Below, piece by piece: positions 31,831-39,121 of a stretch of 47,105 nucleotides of DNA. Source of the stretch: Affinirhizobium straminoryzae (lineage in GTDB: Bacteria > Pseudomonadota > Alphaproteobacteria > Rhizobiales > Rhizobiaceae); assembly GCF_007004135.1 (NCBI RefSeq), contig NZ_VJMG01000062.1:1-47105 (forward strand). The letters are read 5' to 3'. The notes beneath the pieces were generated by a model. That model was not told the origin of the DNA and searched no databases. It saw nothing but the letters and a program-made list of their open reading frames with translations. The number at the start of each line of letters is the position of its first letter. The stretch's first letter is position 1. The position numbers and the translations under genes were made by a program.

Positions 31831-32574
31831 TCAGTGGCAGCAGCCACCGGCCTTTGGCTGATCCTCGTATTCGTCGTGGCGGCGGATGAAATCCATCGTG
31901 CCCTTTTCGTTGCGTCCGAGCGGCGCCTGATCAAGGATCATCATCGTTGCCAGCATCTCCTCGCCGCCGCGGGCATAGGAGGAATAGGTGTGGAAGATCT
32001 GGTTCTGCCCGTCCCTGAAGAAGGCGGACTGGCCGGGCAGTTCGTCATGCGCCTTGTCGCTCGGCGTGTCGCGGAAATTGTAGAAGACGGAGCCCTCCGC
32101 CAGCTGCGATGGCGTGAAGGACACGCCGAAATCGAAGTTGAAATCGCTGCCGAAGGAGGAGACCCAGGGAAAGCGCCAGCCCATGCGGCGCTTGTAGGCC
32201 TCGATCTTGTCGAGCGGCGCGCGCGACACGCAGACAAGCGTCACATCATGATGGTTGAGATGCGGCAGCGTGCCGTCCAGATGGTCGGCGAGGAAGGAGC
32301 AGCCGGGGCAGCCGGCCTCCCAGTCGGGGCCGAACATGAAATGGTAGGTGATGAGCTGGCTGCGGCCATCGAACAGGTCGGCCAGTGATTGCTCGCCTGA
32401 TGGAGTGTGGAAGCGATAATCCTTCTCCACCTTGACCCAGGGCAGGGCCAGCCGCGCGCGGTTCACCTGATCGCGCAGCCGCGTCATTTCCTTTTCCTGG
32501 ACGAGCAGCGCCTGGCGGGCTGCAAGCCATTCCTCCCGCGACACCACGGCATGCTCCATCCCATTCACGACCAT
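31831..32574 (-). CDS. DUF899 thioredoxin-like protein
   Basis: 247 residues. The ATG at 32574 is preferred: GGGAGG lies 6 nt before it, whereas the ATG at 32580 touches the ribosome site. DUF899 sequence: EWLAARQALLVQEKEMTRLRDQVNRARLALPWVKVEKDYRF, ITYHFMFGPDWEAGCPGCSFLADH (a CPGC pair at the thioredoxin active-site position), and C-terminal AGGCCH. Likely a peroxiredoxin- or thioredoxin-like redox protein; activity not shown for the family. First gene of the MarR-controlled leftward operon. Confidence 0.85.
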   Translation of the reverse strand: MVVNGMEHAVVSREEWLAARQALLVQEKEMTRLRDQVNRARLALPWVKVEKDYRFHTPSGEQSLADLFDGRSQLITYHFMFGPDWEAGCPGCSFLADHLDGTLPHLNHHDVTLVCVSRAPLDKIEAYKRRMGWRFPWVSSFGSDFNFDFGVSFTPSQLAEGSVFYNFRDTPSDKAHDELPGQSAFFRDGQNQIFHTYSSYARGGEEMLATMMILDQAPLGRNEKGTMDFIRRHDEYEDQPKAGGCCH

Positions 32575-32599
32575 CTTCATCCTCCCGATGGCTACGATC

Positions 32600-32640
32600 T
32601 TGACAATTAGGTTGATATCAACGTATATAAGTCATGTCAA
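32600..32640. promoter_or_regulatory. Head-on MarR/DUF899 promoters sharing a 12-bp palindrome
   Basis: Rightward: TTGACA (32600-32605), 17 nt, GTATAT (32623-32628). Leftward: TTGACA (32640-32635), 17 nt, TATCAA (32617-32612). The palindrome GTTGATATCAAC (32611-32622) lies between the elements of the rightward promoter and covers the -10 of the leftward one. A single MarR dimer could close both. Confidence 0.7.
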
Positions 32641-33080
32641 ATGAAAATGTGATTCCCTTTTCGGTTACGCTTGAAGTCCGGGATACCTGTCTGTGCCTGC
32701 ATGTGCAGCGTGCGGCCCGGGCGCTGGCCCGACGCTTCGATACCGCGTTGAGGCCGCTCGGTCTCACCAATGGCCAGTTCTCGCTGCTGATGTCGCTGAA
32801 CCGGCCGCAACCCGCCACCATGGGTTCCGTTGCGCAGGTGCTGGACATGGATCGCACCACGCTGACGGCGGCGCTGAAGCCGCTTGAACGGCGCGGACTG
32901 CTGGAAAGCCTTGCCGACCCGAAGGATGCCCGCAGCCGCCTGCTGCAACTGACGCCGGAGGGCAGGGCGCTTCTTTCGCGCGCCGTGCCGATCTGGCGCG
33001 ATACCCATGCGCTGGTCGACGATCTGCTGGGCGAGGGCGGCCCCGCCCGTCTCAGGTCCGATCTGGCGGCGATCCGGTAG
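32634..33080 (+). CDS. MarR-family regulator of the DUF899 operon
   Basis: 148 residues. MarR winged helix: ARRFDTALRPLGLTNGQFSLLMSLNRPQPATMGSVAQVLDMDRTTLTAALKPLERRGLLESLADPKDARSRLLQLTPEG. Cysteines near the N-terminus (RDTCLCLHV) could sense oxidants, which would fit its redox-type neighbours. No ribosome site precedes the ATG at 32634, and the predicted transcription start falls at about the same base, so the mRNA seems leaderless. Its 3' end overlaps the convergent RES gene by 29 bases. Confidence 0.88.
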   Translation: MSNENVIPFSVTLEVRDTCLCLHVQRAARALARRFDTALRPLGLTNGQFSLLMSLNRPQPATMGSVAQVLDMDRTTLTAALKPLERRGLLESLADPKDARSRLLQLTPEGRALLSRAVPIWRDTHALVDDLLGEGGPARLRSDLAAIR

Positions 33081-33837
33081 CATATCGCGCCGCAATGCGC
33101 GGGTCGGCGGCAAAATCCGCCAGCGAAAAACCGAGCCGAACGCGCGGGAAATCGCACAGCGCCTGCACGTGCCCGGTCGAGAGGTGGATGCGCCAGCTCT
33201 GGCGTTCCGTCGGTTCCCGATGGGCAAAGGCGCCGGCATTCAGAAGCGCGATGTTCATGCCGCGCCCCGGGTCGCGGATCGAGCGATAGAGGATCGCATC
33301 GATCTCGGTCGCCCTTGCCGTCTCCGCCAGCGTCTGGCAGGCCGCGTAATCGGTCGGATGCTCAAGGGCCGCGCGGTCGCGCGCGAACGGCTCCCGGCTG
33401 AGGTCGAGCCCGCGCTCGGTCGCGATCCGGGCGGCAAAGGCCGTGTAATCCGCCGGGCTGGCGGGAAGCTGCGTGGCAGGCGATTCCGTGTAGAACAGCA
33501 GACGGTAGAAGGCCATTTCGGCAACGGCGGTGGTCACGCTGGCGGCGGCATAGAACACGCCCGGCGTGCGGCCGGCCTGGCGAAAGCGGGAGCCGTGCGG
33601 ATAGACCGCGCCATAACGGAAGGGGGTGGCGAGCAGGTAATCCAGCCCGCGCGCCTCGGGCGGCAGTTGCGGCTTGGTCTCGTCCAGCAGGCTTTCCAGC
33701 AGTGCCTGTTCCTCGCTCGTCTCCACCAGCTTCATGGTCGAAACCTGATGCTGCGCCTCCACCAGCCGCCAGAACGCGCCGCGAACGGGCACGATCTCAG
33801 ACAAGAGCGCGGCGGGCGTCCAGATAGGCAAGGACAT
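33052..33837 (-). CDS. RES-domain toxin (NAD-depleting type)
   Basis: 261 residues. The RES domain shows the expected Arg, Glu and Ser positions: GSRFRQAG...GVFYAAASVTTAVAEMAF (R and E) and ILYRSIRDPGRGMNIALLNAGAF (S), with HLSTGHVQALCDF at the end. RES toxins of RES-Xre modules degrade NAD+. The start at 33837 overlaps the antitoxin's 3' end by 41 bases, meaning tight translational coupling. The protein is longer than many RES toxins, with an extra N-terminal helical part (about 70 residues). All key residues seem present. Confidence 0.87.
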   Translation of the reverse strand: MSLPIWTPAALLSEIVPVRGAFWRLVEAQHQVSTMKLVETSEEQALLESLLDETKPQLPPEARGLDYLLATPFRYGAVYPHGSRFRQAGRTPGVFYAAASVTTAVAEMAFYRLLFYTESPATQLPASPADYTAFAARIATERGLDLSREPFARDRAALEHPTDYAACQTLAETARATEIDAILYRSIRDPGRGMNIALLNAGAFAHREPTERQSWRIHLSTGHVQALCDFPRVRLGFSLADFAADPRIAARYATGSPPDRT

Positions 33838-34180
33838 CGATGAGACCTGCAATGGTGACGATCTTTTCCAGGGGAGCGCTGCCGAGCGCGGTATTCTCGT
33901 TGCGCAGCCATGCCTTCGCCACCGTCTCGTCGCCGCCGGTGATGGCATCGAGCGAGCGGAACAGGCGGATGAAGAGAAGTGCGAGTTCGAAACTCTTCTC
34001 GCCCGGCGAAAGCCTGAGGTCGCCGCGCTTGAGGCGAGAGACGGAGGCTTCCGAAAGACCGAGAATGCCACCCAGCGTGCGGCCGTTGAGGTTGAGCCGG
34101 TCGGCTGCGCTCAGCACGGCCTTGCTGACCACGGCGCTTTCGGAAGCGCGATCGGGGCGGGCGGGGAGTTGCAGGTTCAT
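33797..34180 (-). CDS. Xre/MbcA/ParS-type antitoxin (DUF2384)
   Basis: 127 residues. N-terminal helix-turn-helix region (LNGRTLGGILGLSEASVSRLKRGDLRLSPGEKSFELALLFIRLFRSLDAI), then the DUF2384 toxin-binding domain (AKAWLRNENTALGSAPLEKIVTIAGLIDVLAYLDARRALV), whose C-terminus normally plugs the RES active site. Antitoxin first, toxin second, as in most RES-Xre pairs. The promoter region has matching dyads for autorepression. Confidence 0.88.
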   Translation of the reverse strand: MNLQLPARPDRASESAVVSKAVLSAADRLNLNGRTLGGILGLSEASVSRLKRGDLRLSPGEKSFELALLFIRLFRSLDAITGGDETVAKAWLRNENTALGSAPLEKIVTIAGLIDVLAYLDARRALV

Positions 34181-34190
34181 GGGTACTATC

Positions 34191-34226
34191 CTTTCATGTG
34201 AAAGAATATAGCATGAAATCCATTAA
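34191..34226 (-). promoter_or_regulatory. Promoter/operator of the RES-Xre module
   Basis: Palindrome CTTTCA-TG-TGAAAG (34191-34204) lies directly downstream of a minus-strand -10 CTATAT, with CTTTCA about 16 nt further up as a possible -35. Two further ATGAAA half-sites overlap the promoter. This suits autorepression by the Xre-type antitoxin. Confidence 0.55.
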
Positions 34227-34295
34227 ATGAAAGGGCCGCTTGCGCGACCCTTCCGTTTCGTCCCCGTCCGGGGGATGGATATGGGATCCGAGGGA

Positions 34296-34718
34296 TCAGG
34301 CAACCGAGACCGGAACTTCGGTCGAGGTGCGCATGGCGTGGCTGTAGGGGCACACGATATGGGCCTTGGCGACCAGGTCTTCGGCCTGGGCCTTGTCGAG
34401 GCCGGGGATGTTGACCAGCAGCGAGACCTCGATGCCGAAGCCGGTGCCGTCATCGCGCGGGCCGATGCCGACGGTGGCGGTGACCGTGGTATCTTCCGGG
34501 ATCTTCACCTTGGCCTGGCCGGCCACGAATTTCAGGGCACCGAGGAAGCAGGCGGAATAGCCGGCCGCAAACAGCTGCTCGGGGTTGGTGCCGGTAGCGC
34601 CGTCGCCGCCCAGTTCCTTCGGAACCGTCAGCGTGACGTCGAGGACGCCGTTTTCGGAATGGGCGCGGCCGGCGCGGCCGCCGGTGGCAGATGCCTTGGT
34701 GGTGTAGAGAATGGCCAT
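34296..34718 (-). CDS. ohr: Organic hydroperoxide resistance protein Ohr
   Basis: 140 residues, OsmC/Ohr fold. Catalytic cysteines C57 (GYSACFLGAL) and C123 (VCPYSHAMR) and the conserved Arg near the N-terminus (GRAGR) are present. Ohr reduces fatty-acid and other organic hydroperoxides in the cytoplasm using lipoyl thiols. Divergent from ohrR with an operator between them, the arrangement known in Agrobacterium and Xanthomonas. Start after AGGAGACG-like sequence. Confidence 0.95.
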   Translation of the reverse strand: MAILYTTKASATGGRAGRAHSENGVLDVTLTVPKELGGDGATGTNPEQLFAAGYSACFLGALKFVAGQAKVKIPEDTTVTATVGIGPRDDGTGFGIEVSLLVNIPGLDKAQAEDLVAKAHIVCPYSHAMRTSTEVPVSVA

Positions 34719-34802
34719 GATCGTCTCCTTGGGTTGCGGTTCTGTTGACGTCTTCGGGTGTCTGCGAATGGCCGAGATTGAAGCGGCCTGAATTTAATAT
34801 TG

Positions 34803-34823
34803 CGCAATTCAATTGCGTGCAAT
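34803..34823. promoter_or_regulatory. OhrR operator
   Basis: CGCAATT-C-AATTGCG (34803-34817) is a perfect dyad, overlapped by ATTGC-GT-GCAAT (34812-34823). It lies in the ohr/ohrR intergenic region and matches the AT-core dyads bound by OhrR proteins. Confidence 0.65.
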
Positions 34824-34887
34824 ACATTTATGCGCATTGAAGTCCGGCGTCAAGCCTGCGACAATGGAAAAAATAGGACGATGTGCG

Positions 34888-35382
34888 ATGAAATCAGGAT
34901 CCGCCATTCCAGACAACGATCAAGCCGGCGAAACGATCCGCCTGGACCAGATGCTGTGTTTTGCGCTCTATGGCGCAGCGCATGCCTTTTCGCGCGCCTA
35001 CAAGCCGCTTCTGGAGCCGCTTGGCCTCACTTATCCGCAATATCTGGTGATGATCAGCCTCTGGGAAAAGGATGGCCAGCCGGTGAAGGGGCTTGGCGAA
35101 GCGCTGGGGCTCGATTCCGGCACGCTCTCGCCGCTCCTGAAGCGGTTGGAGCAGGCGGGCCTCGTGACCCGCACCCGCGCCCGAAGCGACGAGCGTCAGG
35201 TCAACATCACGCTGACGCAAAAGGGCAGGGCGCTTGAGGCTGATGCGGCCGGCGTCACGTCCGCCATTGCCGGCGCCACCGGCTGCGGACTGGACGAGAT
35301 CGTGTCCCTGCGCGACCGGCTGCAGGATCTCAGGCTGCGGCTGGTGGAGGCCGGCGAGCGGCTCGATTCCGCTCCGGCGTGA
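34888..35382 (+). CDS. ohrR: MarR-type peroxide sensor OhrR
   Basis: 164 residues from ATG 34888 (AGGA upstream; an in-frame ATG at 34864 is possible). The sensing cysteine is C24 in LDQMLCFALYGAAHAFSRAYKPLLEPLGLTYPQYLVMISLWE, the OhrR hallmark, and a second cysteine C133 (ATGCGLDE) makes it a likely two-Cys OhrR that forms a disulfide on oxidation. The winged helix is SGTLSPLLKRLEQAGLVTRTRARSDERQVNITLT. Represses ohr and itself until hydroperoxides oxidise C24. Confidence 0.94.
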   Translation: MKSGSAIPDNDQAGETIRLDQMLCFALYGAAHAFSRAYKPLLEPLGLTYPQYLVMISLWEKDGQPVKGLGEALGLDSGTLSPLLKRLEQAGLVTRTRARSDERQVNITLTQKGRALEADAAGVTSAIAGATGCGLDEIVSLRDRLQDLRLRLVEAGERLDSAPA

Positions 35383-35492
35383 CCGGCAGGACCTTGCGCA
35401 TGCGGCAGGCGACGGCTATCCCCGGTTCTGCAGTCATGGCTGCGTACAGCTTTTGCATGACCTGATCGTTTCCATCTGGGGATTTATTGCCG

Positions 35493-36080
35493 ATGCTTCG
35501 CACTCTTTACGCCTGGACCATGGCGCTCGCCGCGCGCAAGGCTGCGGCCTGGTGGCTGGCCATCATCGCCTTCGTGGAAAGCTCCTTCTTCCTCGTGCCG
35601 GCCGATGTGCTGTTCATTCCCATGGTGCTGGCGCGTCCGCGCCGCGCCTATGTCTATGCGGCGATCGCCACCACGGCCTCCGTGCTCGGCGGCATTCTCG
35701 GCTGGGCCATCGGCCATTATGCCTTCGAGGCGGTGGCAAAGCCGGTGCTGGTGTTTTACGGCAAGCTCGACACGTTCGACAGCCTTGCCGCCGCCGTCGA
35801 CTGGAAGACGATCCTGCTGCTGCTCGTCACCTCGGGCGTGGCGCATCTGCCGCCGATCAAGGTGGTGACGATCCTGTCCGGCGTCGCCAACTTCAATCTC
35901 GGCCTGTTCATCCTGTCGGCCATCATCGCCCGCGGCGCCCGCTTCTTCGCGCTGGCCTGGCTGCTCAACACCTATGGCGAGGACATGCGCCATTTCATCG
36001 AGAAGCGCCTGAAGCTGATCACCGCCATCGCCGCCGCCGCCCTGATCGGCGTCTATGCGGTCTATATGCTGCGGCATTGA
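35493..36080 (+). CDS. DedA/YqaA-like membrane protein
   Basis: 195 residues with four to five hydrophobic segments. VTT/DedA-type pattern: WWLAIIAFVESSFFLVPADVLFIPMVLARPRRAYVYAAIATTASVLGGILGWAIGHYAFE, then VTSGVAHLPPIKVVTILSGVANFNLGLFILSAIIARGARFFALAWLL. Members act in membrane homeostasis and may flip lipid carriers. It corresponds to the short YqaA branch. Stands between ohrR and higBA with no evident operon partner. Confidence 0.85.
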   Translation: MLRTLYAWTMALAARKAAAWWLAIIAFVESSFFLVPADVLFIPMVLARPRRAYVYAAIATTASVLGGILGWAIGHYAFEAVAKPVLVFYGKLDTFDSLAAAVDWKTILLLLVTSGVAHLPPIKVVTILSGVANFNLGLFILSAIIARGARFFALAWLLNTYGEDMRHFIEKRLKLITAIAAAALIGVYAVYMLRH

Positions 36081-36152
36081 AAAGGGTCTTGACGGCCGTT
36101 TCCAGATTGGGAATTGTAGGGCTGGTCTTGGCTCACGGGTGGCGCGGTCGGG

Positions 36153-36464
36153 ATGAATGTCATTGCGAAGGCGGCGCTGGTGCGTTTCTGGCAAAAGCAG
36201 CCGAAGGGCGAGCCGCAACGGGCCGCAGAGGCCGCGATGACGCAATGGTTCACAACGGCCTCGGATGCCCTTTGGGGCAATTTCGATGACCTGAAACGAA
36301 CCTTCAATTCGGCCGATTATGTGGGCAATGGCAAGGTGGTCTTCGATATCGGCGGCAACAAGTATCGGATCGTCGGTCTGGTGGCCTACCGAACGAAACG
36401 TATCTTCATTCTCTTTGTCGGCACCCATGCGGACTATGACCGCATCGACGTTCGAGCGCTGTAA
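36153..36464 (+). CDS. higB: HigB-type mRNA interferase toxin
   Basis: 103 residues. RelE-fold HigB pattern: MNVIAKAALVRFWQKQP...WGNFDDLKRTFNSADYVGNGKVVFDIGGNKYRIVGLVAYRTKRIFILFVGTHADYDRIDV. The conserved NKYR and THADYD motifs fit the ribosome-dependent mRNA-cleaving branch. Toxin precedes antitoxin by 12 bases, the reversed order typical of higBA. Intact. Confidence 0.92.
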   Translation: MNVIAKAALVRFWQKQPKGEPQRAAEAAMTQWFTTASDALWGNFDDLKRTFNSADYVGNGKVVFDIGGNKYRIVGLVAYRTKRIFILFVGTHADYDRIDVRAL

Positions 36465-36476
36465 GGGAGACGGTTC

Positions 36477-36854
36477 ATGGATATAGCGTCCATCCGCACA
36501 TTGCAGACGGAAGCGGAATATGAGGCTGCTCTGTCGGCGGTTCGCCCCTATTTCGAGGCAGAGCCAGCGGAAGGCACGCCGGAGGCCGCGCATTTCGATG
36601 CCCTCGTGCTGCTCATCGAGGAATATGAGGCGCGCCATTTTCCGATAGACCGTGCCTCGCCGGTCGAGGTGGTCAAGGCGGTGATGGAGGTCAACAACTA
36701 TACCCGCGCCGATCTGGTTGCGGTGATCGGCTCCAAGGCAAGGGCGGCCGACCTGTTAAACGGGCGGCGCGAAATCAATCTCGACCAGATCCGCAAGTTG
36801 AGCCGGGCCTGGGGCATTCCACCGGCCGCCCTGATCGCCGAACTCGTGGCCTGA
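36477..36854 (+). CDS. higA: HigA-type antitoxin
   Basis: 125 residues. N-terminal helical part (IRTLQTEAEYEAALSAVRPYFEAEPAEGTPEAAHFDALVLLIEEYEARHFPID) binds the toxin; the C-terminal Xre helix-turn-helix (YTRADLVAVIGSKARAADLLNGRREINLDQIRKLSRAWGIPPAAL) binds DNA and should repress the pair. Start after GGGAGACGG. Confidence 0.92.
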   Translation: MDIASIRTLQTEAEYEAALSAVRPYFEAEPAEGTPEAAHFDALVLLIEEYEARHFPIDRASPVEVVKAVMEVNNYTRADLVAVIGSKARAADLLNGRREINLDQIRKLSRAWGIPPAALIAELVA

Positions 36855-36860
36855 ACGCGA

Positions 36861-36888
36861 GGGCGCGCGGGACACTGTCCGCGCGCCC
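36861..36888. terminator. Hairpin between higA and the aldo-keto reductase gene
   Basis: 10-bp stem GGGCGCGCGG / CCGCGCGCCC with 8-nt loop between convergent genes; no T run. Probably a shared terminator helper. Confidence 0.45.
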
Positions 36889-36911
36889 GGTTCCATCAAT
36901 CCCCGTCTCGG

Positions 36912-37739
36912 TCAATCCCAGTGCGGCGGGCGCAGGTGGCCGGGGTTGACGATGCGGCCGTCGGGCTTGGCCAGCGCGTGGATCGCCTGCATCTCGTCTG
37001 CCGACAGTGCAAAGTCGAACACGTCGAAGTTTTCCTTCAGGCGGCTTTCGGTCGCCGTCTTCGACAGCGCGATCACGCCGTCCTGCTGCACGGCCCAGCG
37101 CAGCACCACCTGCGCGGCGGTCTTGCCGTGGCGGGCGGCAATGTCCTGCAGCACCGGGTCCTTCGGCACCCGGCCATCGGCCATCAGGTAATAGGCCGTC
37201 AGCGAAATGCCCCTGGCACGGGCCGCCTCCAGCAGCTTCGACTGATCGAGATAGGGGTGATATTCCACCTGGTTGGTGGCGATCGGCGCGTCCGAAAGGC
37301 TCGCCGCCTCGTTCATCATCGCGATGTTGAAGTTGGAAATGCCGATATGCTTCACCTTGCCTGCCGCCTTCACGGCGTTGAGGCTGTCCATGCGTTCGGC
37401 CAAGGGCACGTCGCTCTGCGGCCAGTGCAGGAGCAGCAGATCGACATGGTCAGTCTTCAGTTTCTTCAGGCTTTCATCGACGGAGGCGGAGAAATCCCGG
37501 GCCGCGAACCTGTCGACCCAGACCTTGGTGGTCAGGAAGATCTCGTGGCGCGGCACGCCGGAGGCGGCGATCACCTGGCCGACTTCGGCCTCGTTGCCAT
37601 AGATCTGTGCAGTGTCGATGTGGCGGAAGCCGAGGTCGATCGCCTTCGGCAACACGCTGAGGATCTCGTCGCCCGGCATGCGGAAGGTGCCGAAGCCGAG
37701 GGCGGGAATGTTGGCGCCATTGGCGCTGACGGTGTGCAT
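36912..37739 (-). CDS. Aldo/keto reductase
   Basis: 275 residues; the ATG at 37739 is 5 nt after AAGGAG, while the GTG at 37745 would touch it. Catalytic tetrad D42, Y47 (HIDTAQIYGNE), K72 (TTKVW) and H105 (LLHWP) is complete, as are the NADPH-binding C-terminal residues (ALSKTATESRLKENFDVFDF). Reduces aldehydes such as methylglyoxal or 2,5-diketogluconate-type substrates. It lies 91 bases downstream of an MFS gene on the same strand, suggesting one transcript. Confidence 0.93.
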   Translation of the reverse strand: MHTVSANGANIPALGFGTFRMPGDEILSVLPKAIDLGFRHIDTAQIYGNEAEVGQVIAASGVPRHEIFLTTKVWVDRFAARDFSASVDESLKKLKTDHVDLLLLHWPQSDVPLAERMDSLNAVKAAGKVKHIGISNFNIAMMNEAASLSDAPIATNQVEYHPYLDQSKLLEAARARGISLTAYYLMADGRVPKDPVLQDIAARHGKTAAQVVLRWAVQQDGVIALSKTATESRLKENFDVFDFALSADEMQAIHALAKPDGRIVNPGHLRPPHWD

Positions 37740-37830
37740 GGTCACTCCTTGCGGGTGGGTTCGGGGATCAGGCGGCGGCGGGCGCCGCGGGGAAGGAGAC
37801 CCCTTCTACATGGGTCCCCGAGGGGCAAGT

Positions 37831-39018
37831 TCAAGCACGTCCGCCGGCGGCTGCCCCGCGCGCGGTTCTGTCGAGCAGGCCGCTTGCGACCGTGAGCCCC
37901 AGCGCCACGGCCACCAGGGCCGCGCCGAACAGCGGCGTTGCGCCAAGGCCCAGCGGCGAGTCCACCACCAGCCCGCCGATCCACGCGCCGCCGGCAATGC
38001 CGAGATTGAAGGCGGCGATGTTGAGTGCGGAGGCGACATCGACCCCGCCCGGGCGGTAGCGCCGGGCGAGCTGCACCACATAGATCTGCAGGCCGGGCAC
38101 GTTGGCGAAGGAAAGGAAGCCGAGCGCCGCCAGCGTGACGAGGGCCGCAATGGCGTGCGGGGCGGTGAAGGCAAACAGCGCCAACACGACGGCCTGCAAA
38201 GCAAACAGGCCGGTCAGCGCCTTGACCGGATCGCGGTCCGCCAGCCGGCCGCCGCTCAGATTGCCGACCGCGATCGCAAGCCCGTAGAGCACGAGGACCA
38301 GGCTGACGCTGCCGGCGGAAAGGCCGGTGATCTCCTGCAGCATCGATGCCAGATAGGTGAAGGTGACGAAGGTGCCGCCATAGCCGAAGGCCGTCATCGC
38401 CAGCACCAGAAGCAGGCGGCCGGAGCCCAGTACGCGCACCTGGTCCATCAGGCCGGCCGGTGCCGCCTTCGGGAGCGTCGAGGGCAGGAGCGCCAGGATG
38501 CCGAGGAAAGCGATCGCGCCCAGCCCAGCCACGGCCACGAAGGTGGCGCGCCAGCCAAAGGTCTGGCCGATCAGCGTGCCGAGCGGAACGCCCGTGACGA
38601 TGGCGACCGTCAGTCCGGTGAACATCAGCGCAATGGCCGAGGCCCGACGGTTTTCCGGCACGAGATCGGCAGCAATCGTCGCGCCGACGGAGAAGAACAC
38701 GCCATGGGCGAAGGCCGACAGCACGCGTCCGACCAGCAGCAGGCCATAGCCGGGGGCAAGGGCGGTGGCGAGATTGCCGGCGATGAACAGCGCCATCAGG
38801 CCGAGCAGCAGGGTCTTGCGGTTCAGCCGGCCGCTCAGCGCCGTCAGCACCGGCGCGCCGAAGGTGACACCGAGCGCATAGATCGAGACGATCAGCCCGG
38901 CGAGCGGCAGCGTGATGTGAAGATCGGAAGCGACGGTCGGCAAAAGGCCGACGATGACGAATTCCGTGGTGCCGATCGCATAGGCCGCGATCGTCAAGGC
39001 ATAAAGGGCAAGAGGCAT
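37831..39018 (-). CDS. MFS transporter, AraJ/YdhP-like DHA1 family
   Basis: 395 residues, 12 hydrophobic segments. Starts MPLALYALTIAAYAIGTTEFVIVGLLPTVASDL with the GTTEF motif characteristic of the AraJ/YdhP/NepI-type exporters, and motif A is SGRLNRKTLLL. Probable efflux of sugars, nucleosides or drugs by proton antiport in the inner membrane. Divergent from a LysR gene and followed by an aldo-keto reductase, a recurring LysR-MFS-AKR type of locus. Confidence 0.9.
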   Translation of the reverse strand: MPLALYALTIAAYAIGTTEFVIVGLLPTVASDLHITLPLAGLIVSIYALGVTFGAPVLTALSGRLNRKTLLLGLMALFIAGNLATALAPGYGLLLVGRVLSAFAHGVFFSVGATIAADLVPENRRASAIALMFTGLTVAIVTGVPLGTLIGQTFGWRATFVAVAGLGAIAFLGILALLPSTLPKAAPAGLMDQVRVLGSGRLLLVLAMTAFGYGGTFVTFTYLASMLQEITGLSAGSVSLVLVLYGLAIAVGNLSGGRLADRDPVKALTGLFALQAVVLALFAFTAPHAIAALVTLAALGFLSFANVPGLQIYVVQLARRYRPGGVDVASALNIAAFNLGIAGGAWIGGLVVDSPLGLGATPLFGAALVAVALGLTVASGLLDRTARGAAAGGRA

Positions 39019-39071
39019 GGGAGGGTCTCCGGAAGGGAAAAGCGTTGCACCGCAGATAGACCGTGGCCCTC

Positions 39072-39100
39072 TTGTGAACTAGATTGCGCATGAGAATATC
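39072..39100 (+). promoter_or_regulatory. Promoter of the LysR gene
   Basis: TTGTGA (39072-39077), 17-nt spacer, AATATC (39095-39100), 22 bases before the LysR start. The spacer includes the dyad TGCGCA and is the likely binding region shared with the MFS promoter. Confidence 0.45.
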
Positions 39101-39121
39101 AGTTGTGAGGCAAAGTCACAG

